64,000 nt of DNA, from NCBI GenBank assembly GCA_951812725.1, contig OX638330.1, forward strand, positions 2,666,001-2,730,000, in the 5' to 3' direction. This document shows, one piece after another, positions 1 through 8,716 of the stretch. The notes below the pieces were generated by a model. It was not told the origin of the DNA. It worked only from the letters and a program-made list of their open reading frames with translations, and did no database searches. Position 1 is the stretch's first letter. Every line of letters begins with the position of its first letter. Source of the stretch: an uncultured Caldilineaceae bacterium. GTDB lineage: Bacteria; Chloroflexota; Anaerolineae; Caldilineales; Caldilineaceae. Made by a program: the position numbers and the translations under genes.

Positions 1-686
1 AGGGGGAGGCCGATGCTGCCGGGATTCATGAGATGCCAGTGGCGGCTCCATTCGCGTTGCTGGTCTGCCGAGGGGAAGGGGCTGGCCGGCGCCGATCCTG
101 ACGTTTGTGCAGCGTTGCCACCTTCAAAGGCGGCGTGACTTTCATGCGGATCGGTGAGTGGATCTACTGATTCGGGCTTGTACAGATGCCTGTCCACTTG
201 CACATGCGTATGGGCGGAGATGATGTTCCGTTCTTCGATGGCCTCGATGGCGGGGATGACCTTTTCGGGCGGCATTGTCTGATAGAAACCGACTCGATTG
301 CGCCCTGGCACGCCATGGGCGGCACGGATGGGCTGTACGCCGGGGAAGCACAGACCGATTTCATCGGGCAAGGCAGCAAGATAGTTGGCCTGCGCAGGGC
401 CGATCTGCTTTACCAGCCAGTGCAGACTGCCCCAGCGTTCGGAGTCGTCCGAGCCCCGAGGTGAGCGTTCCGTGCCGTAGTCGAGCAGGTAGAACTCGTG
501 ATTGCCTCGCACGACGGCCCAGTCGGAGGCGCGCACTATGTCGACAACGTCGTTGTTGAACGGCATTGGATTGATCAGGTCGCCGTCGAGTATGACGAAG
601 TCGGGCTGCAGTCGTTCCAGTTCGGCCAGGACGGCCTGCAGCGCGGGAAGATTTCCGTGAATGTCGGCGAGGACTGCCAGTCGCAT
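1..686 (-). CDS. Calcineurin-like metallophosphoesterase, C-terminus cut by the window edge
   Basis: The leftward reading frame is open from an ATG at 686 to the window edge, giving 228 visible codons. It carries the metallophosphoesterase signature in order: D8-x-H10 in 'LADIHGN', D34/D36 in 'LDGDL', 'GNHE' at 61-64, H124, and 'AHTH' at 158-161. These are the residues that hold the two metals in the family. The layout (short, no signal peptide, GNHE plus a late HxH) fits the small cytosolic YfcE/MJ0936-like phosphodiesterases. The substrate cannot be read from sequence. No strong Shine-Dalgarno precedes the ATG. The C-terminal part ('HWHLMNPGSIG') resembles the family's usual ending, so little is probably missing. 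Confidence 0.85.
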   Translation of the reverse strand, partial: MRLAVLADIHGNLPALQAVLAELERLQPDFVILDGDLINPMPFNNDVVDIVRASDWAVVRGNHEFYLLDYGTERSPRGSDDSERWGSLHWLVKQIGPAQANYLAALPDEIGLCFPGVQPIRAAHGVPGRNRVGFYQTMPPEKVIPAIEAIEERNIISAHTHVQVDRHLYKPESVDPLTDPHESHAAFEGGNAAQTSGSAPASPFPSADQQREWSRHWHLMNPGSIGLP

Positions 687-1065
687 GGGAGTTTGGTGGT
701 TTGGCCTCAAACGTATTGCGGCATTCTGCCGGCTATGCTACCCGGTGGGAACGAAACCGTCAAGCAGGAGCGGTTTGAAAATCGCGCCAAGACGGTGCTG
801 GATGGCCCGGCCTCATCCTATATTAAATGCATAACAGGCTACATTATACTGGAAAAGCTATGCAGTCTCCTTATTCGTTGGACCGCGAATTTTTTGCCGG
901 CACCCGCGCTCGAAGTTGGCAGGTTTCTGCCAGGCGGCGAGTGTTGGCTAACGCATAAGAACCGGTTCGTCGATCGAACTGTAGGTGATCCGCAGAGGGA
1001 TAGAATATTCATAGTGGCAACACGCGCCGAGAGAATCCCGAGGGCGCGCTTGCAGGTCCTTTCAG
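687..1065. other. Intergenic region, no gene seen
   Basis: Open frames here are short or lie antisense to the metallophosphoesterase. An AT-richer patch holds a TATAAT hexamer on the minus strand at 843-848 that might serve the leftward phosphoesterase, but no good -35 partner lies 16-18 bp from it. Nothing else is recognisable. Confidence 0.5.
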
Positions 1066-1094
1066 TTGACAAGCTGTGGGCGTGTCGCTAAGAT
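1066..1094 (+). promoter_or_regulatory. Sigma-70-type promoter for the SRAP gene
   Basis: A perfect -35 hexamer TTGACA (1066-1071) is followed after exactly 17 bp by TAAGAT (1089-1094), a 4/6 match to the -10 consensus. The SRAP start codon lies 57 bp downstream, with GGGAGG just ahead of it. Confidence 0.65.
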
Positions 1095-1150
1095 CGAAAA
1101 CCTAAGCGGTTGTGCACTTATTGTTCTTATTGATTATTGGGAGGTAGAAG

Positions 1151-1822
1151 ATGTGTGGTCGATTTGTGCTGCGAGCATCGCCTCAGAATTTGCAGACACT
1201 TTTCAATCTGGAGGAAGCACCGCCGACAGCGGCGCGCTACAACATTGCGCCGACGCAACCTGTGCTGGCGGTGCGCGCCAATCCTCATGGCGGAATGCGT
1301 GAAGCGACTTACCTGAATTGGGGGCTCATCCCATTCTGGGCCAAGGACCCGAAGATCGGGAGCAGGATGATCAATGCCCGGTCGGAAACGGCTGCTGAGA
1401 AGCCGTCCTTCCGCGCTGCGTTCAAGTACCGACGCTGCATCGTGCCTGCGGACGGATTTTTTGAGTGGAAGAAGGAACAAGGCGGCAAACAGCCTTATTT
1501 GATAGGTATGGATTCGGGAGACGTATTTGGCATGGCGGGACTGTGGGAACATTGGGAACAGGACGGCTCGGTAATCGAGTCCTGCACGCTGTTGACGACG
1601 GATGCCAGTGCGTTCATGGCGCCGCTGCACCACCGGATGCCGGTTATTCTCGATCCGCAGGACTATGATGAGTGGCTGGATCCTGGTGTGCAGAAAGGGG
1701 ATACGCTGCTGCACTTGATGCGGCCTTTCAGCGGGGCACCCTTGCGGGCTGTGGCGGTCAACAAGCTGGTGAACAACCCGCGCAACGACGAGCCGACCTG
1801 CGTGGAACCAGTTGCAGCGTGA
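1151..1822 (+). CDS. SOS response-associated peptidase family protein (SRAP, YedK/HMCES type)
   Basis: SRAP proteins crosslink to abasic sites in single-stranded DNA through Cys2 after removal of Met1, shielding the lesion. The 223-residue protein starts 'MCGRF' and keeps every known catalytic position at the same number as E. coli YedK: Cys2, Asn75 ('INARSET'), Glu105 ('FFEWKK') and His160 ('LHHRMP'). The start is fixed by the need for Cys2 and by GGGAGG at about 1140-1145. It stands alone behind its own promoter. No LexA-like operator was recognised, so SOS control is not shown. Confidence 0.95.
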   Translation: MCGRFVLRASPQNLQTLFNLEEAPPTAARYNIAPTQPVLAVRANPHGGMREATYLNWGLIPFWAKDPKIGSRMINARSETAAEKPSFRAAFKYRRCIVPADGFFEWKKEQGGKQPYLIGMDSGDVFGMAGLWEHWEQDGSVIESCTLLTTDASAFMAPLHHRMPVILDPQDYDEWLDPGVQKGDTLLHLMRPFSGAPLRAVAVNKLVNNPRNDEPTCVEPVAA

Positions 1823-1936
1823 GTGGAAATTGCTTTCTACTTCTTGCACTATGGGACCTGTACGGTTGATATTCTACTAACTAACCAGCTTGCGCCAGCG
1901 TTCGTGTAAGCATTGACTACGAGGGAACTGACCTAT

Positions 1937-3118
1937 ATGACTGCGACTGTGAAGATTTCGACTGCTGAACCCAGAATGTCGGAAGGCGGGCTGACGAGAG
2001 CCGAGTTTCAAACGCCGGCGGACAAGCCGCCACAGCGATTGTTTGTGCCTGGCCCAACGGATGTGCATCCGGATACGCTGGCTGCCCAGGCTGCGCCGAT
2101 GATTGGGCATCGCAGCGACGAGCTTGAAGCGCTGTTCGGCAAGTGCAGCGTACAGTTGCAGAAGCTTTATCATACTGAAGCGCGGGTCTTTACGGTGGCG
2201 GCTTCCGGATCGGGCTTGCAGGAGGCCGCCATCAGGAATGCTGTGGATGGTCGAGTGATCAATTTCATCAATGGCGCGTTCAGCCAGCGTTGGCATGATG
2301 TCTCGAGCGGATGCGGCAAAGAGGCGATCGCGGTGCAAGTGCCATGGTGTACGGCGGTCAAGCCGGACCAGGTCGAGGAGGCGCTGCGGGATGCTCTTGC
2401 GGATGGCGCTGTTGACGCGATCACAGTTGTGCACAATGAGACGAGCACGGGTGTTGCCAGTCCGGTTGGCGCCATCGCTGAATGCGTGCGGCGGGTCAGC
2501 CCGGAGACGCTAGTCCTGGTCGATGCGGTCTCCTCTTTCAGCGGGGTGAAACTACCTTTTGATGGGTGGGGGCTGGACCTTCTGCTGACATCGTCGCAGA
2601 AGGCGCTTGCGGTGCCGCCTGGATTGGCCTTCGCCGCGGTCAGCGACCGTTTGATGGCGCGGGCGGCCACGGTTTCCGATCGCGGTTGGTACTTTGACTT
2701 TCTGCAACTCGAGAAATACCGTCAGCGCAGTACGACGCCGGCGACGCCGGCGATTTCGCTGCTGCGTGCGCTAAGCGTTCAACTGGATCGGATTTTCGCG
2801 GAAGGGGTGGAGGCACGGTATGCCCGCCACGCCTACTGCGGGCAGATGAGCCGGGAGTGGGCTGTCGACAGGGGCTTTGGTTTGATGGCGGAGAGCGGCT
2901 TTGCGTCCGAAACGGTTACGACGGTCGAGAATAGCAGAGGCTTGGATATGGGTGCGCTGAACCGTTTCCTGGACGCGCGGGAGATGCAGATCGCTGACGG
3001 GTACGGCGCGTACAAGGGTAAAGCCTTCCGCATCGGGCATATGGGCGAAGTGTGGCCTTCCGACCTGGAGCGGCTGTTCGCAGCGATAGAAGCTTTCGCG
3101 GCCGCGGAGCAAGGGTGA
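1937..3118 (+). CDS. Class V PLP-dependent aminotransferase (alanine-glyoxylate / serine-pyruvate type)
   Basis: This 393-residue fold-type I enzyme transfers an amino group using pyridoxal phosphate, typically between alanine or serine and glyoxylate or pyruvate. Visible marks are 'PGPTDVHP' near the N-terminus, the cofactor loop 'ASGSGLQEAA', 'HNETSTG', the PLP-ring aspartate at about 196 in 'VDAVSS', and the Schiff-base lysine at about 222 in 'TSSQKALAVPPG'. An in-frame TTG at 1913 would add eight residues, but the ATG at 1937 has GAGGGA ten bases upstream and is preferred. The substrate pair is not determined by the sequence. The family also contains photorespiratory and taurine-linked members. 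Confidence 0.88.
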   Translation: MTATVKISTAEPRMSEGGLTRAEFQTPADKPPQRLFVPGPTDVHPDTLAAQAAPMIGHRSDELEALFGKCSVQLQKLYHTEARVFTVAASGSGLQEAAIRNAVDGRVINFINGAFSQRWHDVSSGCGKEAIAVQVPWCTAVKPDQVEEALRDALADGAVDAITVVHNETSTGVASPVGAIAECVRRVSPETLVLVDAVSSFSGVKLPFDGWGLDLLLTSSQKALAVPPGLAFAAVSDRLMARAATVSDRGWYFDFLQLEKYRQRSTTPATPAISLLRALSVQLDRIFAEGVEARYARHAYCGQMSREWAVDRGFGLMAESGFASETVTTVENSRGLDMGALNRFLDAREMQIADGYGAYKGKAFRIGHMGEVWPSDLERLFAAIEAFAAAEQG

Positions 3119-3225
3119 GCAAGTGACTCATTCAAGCAGGGTTCGTAAGACCGGCAGTTGCTCTGCAGCAGATGTGGAGGGGGGCGTACAGGAGATTATC
3201 ACGTTTCCTTCATTGACAGGTTGAT

Positions 3226-3891
3226 ATGCTCTATCTTGTAGCTACTCCTATTGGCAATCTCGGTGACATTACTCTGCGTGCGGTGGAGACGTTGCACACG
3301 GTCGATCTGATTGCGGCGGAGGACACGCGCAAGACCGGGCGGCTGCTCAAGCAGCATGGCATCGACACACCCCAGTTTTCCTACCATGAGCATAATGAAG
3401 GGCAGGCTGTCGATCGCATCATCGGTGCGTTGCGCGGCGGGCTGTCGGTTGCAGTTGTGACGAATGCGGGCACGCCGGGCATATCCGATCCGGGATTTTC
3501 GGCGGTGCGGCGGGCGCTGGAGGAGGGGCTGCCTGTATCGGCAATTCCGGGTCCTACCGGACTGATTGCCGCGCTGGTTCTTTCAGGGTTGCCGCTGCAC
3601 AGTTTCACTTTTCGGGGTTTCGCGCCGCGCAAGTCGGCGGCGCGGCGTCGTTTTCTGGAAATGGATGCAGCCTCGAAACACACGCTCGTCTTTTACGAGA
3701 GCCCGCACCGGCTGGCGGCTTTTCTGAAGGATGCACTGGCTGTTTACGGAGACAGGCCGGCTGCGCTGGCCAATGACCTCACGAAGCTGTACGAAAAGGT
3801 GGAGCGGGGAGCCGTTTCCTCGTTGCTGGAAGAAGTGTCGGGAAAGAAGCTGCGGGGCGAATTCATCGTGGTCATTGGCGGCTGCCGTTGA
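3226..3891 (+). CDS. rsmI: 16S rRNA (cytidine(1402)-2'-O)-methyltransferase RsmI
   Basis: RsmI uses S-adenosylmethionine to 2'-O-methylate C1402 in the decoding centre of 16S rRNA. The N-terminal tetrapyrrole-methylase fold is clear: '[15 protein letters not shown]' opens the protein, followed by 'AAEDTRKT', 'SYHEHNE', '[11 protein letters not shown]', '[11 protein letters not shown]' and '[10 protein letters not shown]'. At 221 residues it is shorter than E. coli RsmI (about 286) and ends just after 'GEFIVVIGG', so it lacks the small C-terminal helical domain. Such short forms occur in other phyla, and no frameshifted tail was seen downstream. Confidence 0.93.
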   Translation: MLYLVATPIGNLGDITLRAVETLHTVDLIAAEDTRKTGRLLKQHGIDTPQFSYHEHNEGQAVDRIIGALRGGLSVAVVTNAGTPGISDPGFSAVRRALEEGLPVSAIPGPTGLIAALVLSGLPLHSFTFRGFAPRKSAARRRFLEMDAASKHTLVFYESPHRLAAFLKDALAVYGDRPAALANDLTKLYEKVERGAVSSLLEEVSGKKLRGEFIVVIGGCR

Positions 3892-4177
3892 ACGGCTGCG
3901 TTTTGTCTGCTCCTCTCCTCTAAGAGATCAAGCTTAACCCAGGGCCATCGCGTTCATATTCGAATGCCAGAATGGCCTGCAATTGGTGCATCAAGGTGTG
4001 CCCCTACCTTAATCGGGCATACTTACGAAGTTTTGTCCCGATTGGATGCATTTGCCCTGCAGTATACCTCCCTGGCTAGTACCCTCTTAGCTTACTGATT
4101 GTCCCCAGCCAAATCGATTGTGACATCCAAATGGAAGTTATTTGCTCCACTAGAGCATATTGAATCGTTTCCAGAAT
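3892..4177. other. Intergenic region left of the IS element, no gene seen
   Basis: About 286 bp between rsmI and the left IS end hold stop codons in all frames and no recognisable promoter or RNA. No gene appears to be interrupted at the insertion point. Confidence 0.5.
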
Positions 4178-4206
4178 TGACCTGCCCCCGATGTTTGTAC
4201 CATCTG

Positions 4207-5040
4207 TTATGTTAGTCCGACAAGCACGGGGACAGGGTCGGCAGGCAAGAGGGCCTCAGGCGCGGGCGGCCGGTAGCCCAGGGAGCTGTGCGGTCTGACC
4301 TGGTTGTAAATCCGTCTGTACCGCTCCGTCAGCACACGCACCTCTAGCAACGTATAGAAGACCTCCCTGTCCAGCAGTTCGTCCCTCCACTTCCCGTTGA
4401 AACTTTCGATGTAGCCGTTCTCCCACGGCGACCCAGGCTCGATGTAGAGCGTCCTGGCTCCCGCCCGCCCAAGCCACTCACGCACAGCCCGGGCCGTAAA
4501 CTCCGGCCCGTTATCCGAGCGAATATGGTCGGGCACGCCTCTAAACACCATCAATTCGGCCAGCACCTCTTTCACGTCGGCAGACCGTATGCTGCGGGCA
4601 GCCCGGATCGCCAGACACTTTCTGCTGTATTCGTCGATGACGGTCAGCAACCGCACTCTTGTGCCGTCATGGAACCTCAAGTGCACAAAGTCGTAGGCCC
4701 ACACATGGTCGTTCCACGCAGGTCGCAGGCGCACACACGAGCCGTCATGGAGCCTCAGACGCCCTCTCTTCGGCTGCTTCGCCGGTACCCTAAGCCCTTC
4801 ACGTCGCCATATCCTCTCCATACGCTTGTGGCTTACATGCCAGCCACGATGCCTCAATAGGGCGGTGATCTTACGGTAACCGTACCTGCCGAACTGACTG
4901 GCTAACTCCACAATCTCCTCGGTCAGCGCCTTCTCGTCCTCCACCGGTCTCGGCTTGTATCGTTGTGTGGAGCGAGGATGACCCAGCACCCTGCAGGCGC
5001 GTCGCTCCGAGACCCCAAAAAGCGCCTTCACGTGGTCCAC
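4207..5040 (-). CDS. IS3-family transposase OrfB (DDE integrase core)
   Basis: OrfB is the catalytic half of the transposase. The 277-residue frame starts at GTG 5040 and holds an N-terminal HTH_21-like part followed by an rve core. The DDE triad is intact: D117 in 'VWAYDFVH', D176 in 'SDNGPEF' and E212 in 'GYIESFNG', with exactly 35 residues between the second Asp and Glu, as expected. The frame stays open upstream of the GTG and lies in the -1 frame relative to the restored orfA reading, matching the usual programmed frameshift. The catalytic domain looks functional, but its partner orfA is broken. Confidence 0.93.
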   Translation of the reverse strand: MDHVKALFGVSERRACRVLGHPRSTQRYKPRPVEDEKALTEEIVELASQFGRYGYRKITALLRHRGWHVSHKRMERIWRREGLRVPAKQPKRGRLRLHDGSCVRLRPAWNDHVWAYDFVHLRFHDGTRVRLLTVIDEYSRKCLAIRAARSIRSADVKEVLAELMVFRGVPDHIRSDNGPEFTARAVREWLGRAGARTLYIEPGSPWENGYIESFNGKWRDELLDREVFYTLLEVRVLTERYRRIYNQVRPHSSLGYRPPAPEALLPADPVPVLVGLT

Positions 5041-5063
5041 ACACTGGCGGCGACGTGAAGGAC

Positions 5064-5343
5064 TCAGAAGTTTCCCTCAGACGCCTCCCTCAGTATCTGG
5101 TTGTCCAGCGTCAGGTCCGCCACCGCTCTCTTCCGGGCGGCTGTTCTCCAACTCCAGACGCTTCAGGCACCTAGCCTGGTCGATCCTGAGACCCCCGTAC
5201 TCGCTGCGCCAGCGGTAGAAGGTCTGCTCAGTCACTCCGATCCGGCGGGCGGCCTCAGCCACTGTGCTGCCCTCGGCTATCGTTACCTCGGCCTCTCTCA
5301 GCTTGTTGATCACCTGCTCCGACGTATGTCTCCTCTTGGCCAT
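5064..5343 (-). pseudogene. IS3-family OrfA (HTH), frameshifted
   Basis: The N-terminal part ('RRHTSEQVINKLREAE', then 'IGVTEQTFYRWRSEYGG') is a typical HTH_Tnp_1 domain that binds the element's ends. After 'LELENSR' the reading goes wrong and stops at 5077. Shifting frame by one base near 5133-5137 restores the classic ending 'VADLTLDNQILREASEG' with a stop at 5064-5066. The simplest reading is a one-base insertion in a CCGG stretch where relatives have CTG. A full OrfAB fusion could therefore not be made without a second frameshift. Confidence 0.85.
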
Positions 5344-5407
5344 CTTTCCCCCTTTCTACGGCCCAATTCTAACATATTAACTGGACCAGTTTTTGGGGGG
5401 CAGGTCA

Positions 5408-6086
5408 TCGGTGCGACGGCCATTTGGACGACCTTCGTGTTGTTAAACATGCGGTGTTTCCGTGCTTATGCGCTGGTTGTACGTGAAGCTCAATCCGACG
5501 TATTTCTGGGCAGAAATACCGTTCCTGGTCAATTCTTACAAAAAAACACAGGTACGACTTGGATTTTCTGATAACTATCTCATAAGAGCATGCTAAAGTT
5601 TAGCAGGAGTTACTTTTTTTTGGGAAGTTCGCATTCGGTGTCTGTTCGGCGACAGCCCAGATGAGTGGCAGCGGCACCACCGATTCTGTGACACAGTGAC
5701 CCGCAAGGCAGTCGATGTTCCAGTCATTCAGGGAGACATAAGAAGATGTTGCGACAACATGACGTTCCGGCAGTCCTGCGCGGCCCCGGTAGTCTCAGCT
5801 GTCCTTCCAGTTCCTTGTACTTGTCGTCAACGAGCACATACACCCATAGACAGAAGTCGTAAAAGTGGGCGATCATTCGCTTGGTCCTCCTAGTGAGCTA
5901 CCTTGGTTGGTGGAGACTTCCAAAGTTATCTCACCAGGGGACTTTTTTGAAACGCTAACTAGCATAAGGCCCTATAGGTGAACACCAGTCTGCTGGGGCC
6001 GGTCAACGTGTGCCTGGACTGGTGTATGTGGGGACCAGACCTGATTTCTACATGAAGGGAACAAGAGCGAACAGTGAGAGAGACAC
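5408..6086. other. Gene-poor region right of the IS element
   Basis: About 680 bp with only short open frames. One 42-residue plus-strand frame at 5468-5596 ('MRWLYVKLNPTYFW' at its start) has protein-like composition but no family that I recognise. It may be a relic. A T8 run lies near 5612. Nothing else can be supported. Confidence 0.4.
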
Positions 6087-6299
6087 TTAGCCTTTTCGGA
6101 CGATGTAGACGAGTTCGGAGAATTAGTAGCGGGAGTCGGCTTGCCAGCCGGCTTTTTTTTGTTGGGAAAGGAAGTCGGCGGCGAAGTGTTGGGACATGCT
6201 TTGATTGCGGCCGGCGAGGGTGTGGCTGGGGAACGAGACGATGAGGCTCGGGGCGTGGAAGCGGTGGAGGAAGCGTTCGCCTGCGCCGCTTTCGATCTG
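6087..6299 (-). pseudogene. Relic of an Rmt/FmrO-family 16S rRNA methyltransferase (C-terminal end)
   Basis: Read leftward from 6299, this frame gives about 71 codons with the signature end of the FmrO/Rmt (ArmA-type, 16S rRNA G1405-N7) family: 'SLIVSFPSHTLAGRNQSM' matches the usual 'VVSFPTRSLGGRxKGM', and 'FSELVYIVRKG' matches the family's 'ELVYVVRK' end. A TAA interrupts the frame between 'ADSRY' and 'FSELVY', and another stop lies directly upstream of 'QIESGAG'. Just upstream in another frame 'PGLE' may be the remains of the family's 'PCLEQ', separated by an 8-base indel. The N-terminal SAM-binding half was not found. Family assignment is from motif memory only. Confidence 0.6.
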
Positions 6300-6663
6300 T
6301 TAGAGACCTCCAGTCCGGGGCTGGTTCGCGCTTTGAAGGACCTCCATTCACAGTCCGACGGCAGATTTGACCTTGACGCAAGGGCTGTTCGCAGGTCCTT
6401 CTTCAGGGCTTGTTTCAGGGACTGCTTCAAGGCGTGCCAGGTGCAGACGCCACCACTTCTACCATTTTCGGTAGAAGTGATCGGGATTACACGTCAGTGA
6501 CCAGCGACCGGAATGAGATTGAACTATGTTCTGGTTGTTGAAGGAGGGCAGGGCGTTTGGATCGCAAGGAGATACCTCACCGATTATCTGTCCCGGATCT
6601 TCCAAAGCATAGGCGTTCTGCCTTGATGTTGAGTAGCTTTCAGTCGCAAAGCGGAGACACATT

Positions 6664-8208
6664 ATGAAACGCTTCATTCGCTCTTTATCCACCCGTGGCG
6701 TGGCAGTTGCTCTGTGCCTCGCCGTCGTGTCGGTGACGCTGCTGGCGGACGCCGTAGTTGAACCGTTTGTTGTACAGGCCCAGAGATACACCGTTGATAT
6801 TTCTCTAGGAAATAACCCCGTCCTGTCTGGAACAGGGACGTCAGTCACGGTAAGTATAGCCGATGACGAGATACATGAAACGTTTGGTTCAACCTCGTCG
6901 GCGTTTTTCCTGCGTGCCTGGGTGTTTAGAAATGACTCCTCCTTATCAGATGCGCCGAGTTGTCATGGGAGCGGCTGGCCCAGTAGCAGATCAATCAGTC
7001 CAAACAGCGACGGTAATCGAATTGTAGTCACCTTCAGGATTTCCGGGTCATGCCCGCTACGTGAGGAGTCAGGGTACTCGATTAGAGCGGACGTGGTGGC
7101 AAGAATAGAAGGTACCGATACGGTAGTGGCAAACAGATCTATCACCTTCACGGTCGAGGGCGAGCCTCCCCCCGCCACACCGACCCCTTCGCCCACAGCG
7201 ACCGCCATAGCCGTCCCCGTCGATTCGCCTACACCGACCCCTTCGCACACAGCGACCGCCACCGCCATCGTCGTCGATACGCCTACACCGACCCCTTCGC
7301 CCACAGCGACCGCCATAGCCGTCCCCGTCGATACGCCTACACCGACCCCTTCGCCCACAGCGACCGCCATAGCCGTCCCTGTCGATTCGCCTACACCGAC
7401 CCCTTCGCACACAGCGACCGCCATAGCCGACCCTATCGATACGCCTACACCGACCCCTTCGCCCACAGCGATCGCCATAACCGTCCCTGTCGATTCGCCT
7501 ACACTGACCCCTTCGCCCACACCTAGTGCCACCGCCATCACCGACGATACGCCTACACCGACCCCTTCGCCCACACCTAGTGCCACCGCCATCACCGACG
7601 ATACGCCTACACCGACCCCTTCGCCCACACCTAGTGCCACCGCCATCACCGACGATACGCCTACACCGACCCCTTCGCCCACAGCGACCGCGACCCTTAC
7701 ACCAACGCCGAGTCAAGCACTACCCCCCATCGAACCTGATTCCAGCCAATCGTCCTCGGTGCCGGTTTCCTCGCCGACCAGCGCGCCGGAATTGCCGATA
7801 ACCACGCCGCCGGTCAGCATGCCGACGCCGGAAAGCGACAAGCCCAAACCGTCCCCGCCATCATTCTGCATCGTAGCCCATAATGCCACGCCCGTACAGG
7901 TCTGCCGCGACGACATAACCGGCGCGCTCCACTTCTTCTTCGTCGGCCGTGAGGGTGTGTTCAGTGGACCCTTGTTTCCCTCGATCACTGAAATGATGTC
8001 TGACTATCCGCCCGGCCATGTGCCGTCCGAAGTCGAGCTCTACCGCGGCACAAACCCCGGCACCGACAAAGAGGTACTCGTCCACTATCTGACCTACAGC
8101 GGCCAGCTGCGCGTCTCCACTTACTACGCGGACAACGAATACGACGTGAATAAGCCTTATACCTTTACAATCAATTCGGACGGCTCGGTGATCCATCTTG
8201 TCTGGTAG
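6664..8208 (+). CDS. Secreted protein with Thr/Pro-rich tandem-repeat linker
   Basis: The 514-residue product begins with a signal peptide (basic 'MKRFIRSL', a hydrophobic stretch around residues 13-30, cleavage probably near 'VQAQR'). The part around residues 41-165 looks like a beta-rich extracellular domain of no recognised family. Residues of about 172-350 are a low-complexity linker of 18-residue repeats (core '[11 protein letters not shown]' with variants). A cysteine-containing C-terminal domain of about 115 residues follows ('[15 protein letters not shown]', then 'TPYTF/YADNEYD'-like beta strands). GGAG seven bases before the ATG supports the start. The design, two folded domains on a long glycosylatable stalk, suggests a surface or secreted protein. 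Function is unknown. Confidence 0.8.
   Translation: MKRFIRSLSTRGVAVALCLAVVSVTLLADAVVEPFVVQAQRYTVDISLGNNPVLSGTGTSVTVSIADDEIHETFGSTSSAFFLRAWVFRNDSSLSDAPSCHGSGWPSSRSISPNSDGNRIVVTFRISGSCPLREESGYSIRADVVARIEGTDTVVANRSITFTVEGEPPPATPTPSPTATAIAVPVDSPTPTPSHTATATAIVVDTPTPTPSPTATAIAVPVDTPTPTPSPTATAIAVPVDSPTPTPSHTATAIADPIDTPTPTPSPTAIAITVPVDSPTLTPSPTPSATAITDDTPTPTPSPTPSATAITDDTPTPTPSPTPSATAITDDTPTPTPSPTATATLTPTPSQALPPIEPDSSQSSSVPVSSPTSAPELPITTPPVSMPTPESDKPKPSPPSFCIVAHNATPVQVCRDDITGALHFFFVGREGVFSGPLFPSITEMMSDYPPGHVPSEVELYRGTNPGTDKEVLVHYLTYSGQLRVSTYYADNEYDVNKPYTFTINSDGSVIHLVW
7181..7700 (+). repeat. In-frame 54-bp tandem repeats, about 9.6 units
   Basis: The phrase CGACCCCTTCGC recurs at exact 54-bp steps (7181, 7235, 7289, 7343, 7397, 7451, 7505 with a C-to-T change, 7559, 7613, 7667). 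Each unit codes 18 residues. Two subtypes are visible: the first six end in AVPVDS/T-like text, and the last three are near-identical copies ending '[10 protein letters not shown]', which points to recent local duplication. Confidence 0.95.
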
Positions 8209-8297
8209 ACCCCCTCTGAGGAGTGAGGAGCGGGTGGAATTCGCACTTCACTCCTCTTCACTCTTCCCCCAAACTTGGGAGGGCCGCAGGGGGGCGC

Positions 8298-8330
8298 GGA
8301 ACTGCAGGGGAACTGCGGGGGAACTGCAGG
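8298..8330 (+). repeat. Three 11-bp tandem repeats (GGAACTGCAGG-like)
   Basis: Units at 8298-8308, 8309-8319 and 8320-8330 read GGAACTGC followed by AGG, GGG and AGG. The segment GGGCGCGGAACTGCAG that starts this block recurs near 49072-49087, beside the degraded dispersed repeat there, so it is probably an accessory module of the same repeat family. Confidence 0.7.
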
Positions 8331-8353
8331 GGTTAGGGGGATGAGACAGCAAA

Positions 8354-8481
8354 GGGGTAGTAGACACCGTTCGCCAGACACGATGCTGGGGAAGCGTAAA
8401 CACGGTCGGTGAGGGATGGTTTTGTAGGGGGCGTTGCGGGGGCGCAGCCCCTGCACAAGGGAGGGCCGAAGGCCCGACCGC
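8354..8481 (+). repeat. Dispersed two-hairpin repeat, copy 1
   Basis: The core (8401-8481) starts CACGGTCGGTGAGG and carries two hairpins, GGGGC-GCA-GCCCC and GGGCC-GAA-GGCCC. Its outer edges GGTCGG and CCGACC are also complementary. The leading part from 8354 is shared only with copy 2, so the two copies form a direct repeat about 208 bp apart. The unit has no coding potential and resembles REP/BIME-like or MITE-like elements. Confidence 0.85.
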
Positions 8482-8561
8482 ACAACTGCAGTGGTCAGTG
8501 GTCGGTGGTCAGTAACTTTTGCGGTTGGAGGTTGGTGGTCAGTGGGTTGAAGCGGCAGGTA

Positions 8562-8690
8562 GGGGAGTAGGCACCGTTCGCCAGGCACGATGCTGGGGAA
8601 GAGTAAACACGGTCGGTGAGGGATGATTTTGTAGGGGGGCGTTGCGGGGGCGCAGCCCCTGCACAAGGGAGGCCGCTTGCGGCCGACCGC
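8562..8690 (+). repeat. Dispersed two-hairpin repeat, copy 2, with altered second stem
   Basis: The core lies at 8608-8690. It is nearly identical to copy 1 except that the second hairpin reads GGCCGC-TT-GCGGCC in place of GGGCC-GAA-GGCCC. Both arms have changed together and the stem is kept, which points to selection or a copying mechanism acting on the folded form. Confidence 0.85.
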
Positions 8691-8716
8691 CCATATAAGC
8701 ACTTACATCTGGGTGC

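Larger units (their letters stand above)
4178..5407 (-). mobile_element. IS3-family insertion sequence, 1,230 bp, with both ends
   Basis: The element is bounded by perfect 12-bp terminal inverted repeats: TGACCTGCCCCC at 4178-4189 and its reverse complement at 5396-5407. The match continues imperfectly inward, with ATGTTAG in both ends about 30 bp from each tip. Two leftward frames, orfA and orfB, fill the interior as in IS3-family elements, where OrfAB is made by -1 frameshifting. The bases just outside (AAT on the left, TCG on the right) are not a direct repeat, so no target duplication is visible. This suggests an old insertion or a rearrangement. Confidence 0.88.

Noticed and set aside
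498..1091. Plus-strand open frame of 197 codons near the left edge
   Set aside because: Its first third is antisense to the metallophosphoesterase and the rest runs through the intergenic region and promoter of the SRAP gene. No family is recognised.
5959..6430. Minus-strand frames of 140-152 codons over the methyltransferase relic
   Set aside because: Ser/Pro/Arg-rich frames with no fold. The meaningful signal is in the third frame, which carries the family motifs and is annotated as a pseudogene.
7181..7700. Regularly spaced repeats that could be mistaken for a CRISPR array
   Set aside because: The 54-bp units are contiguous and in frame with the secreted protein, with no unique spacers. 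They code a Thr/Pro stalk.
6959..7716. Two minus-strand frames of more than 200 codons across the repeat region
   Set aside because: They are by-products of the 54-bp repeats, giving Val/Gly and Arg/Gly repeats in the antisense frames.
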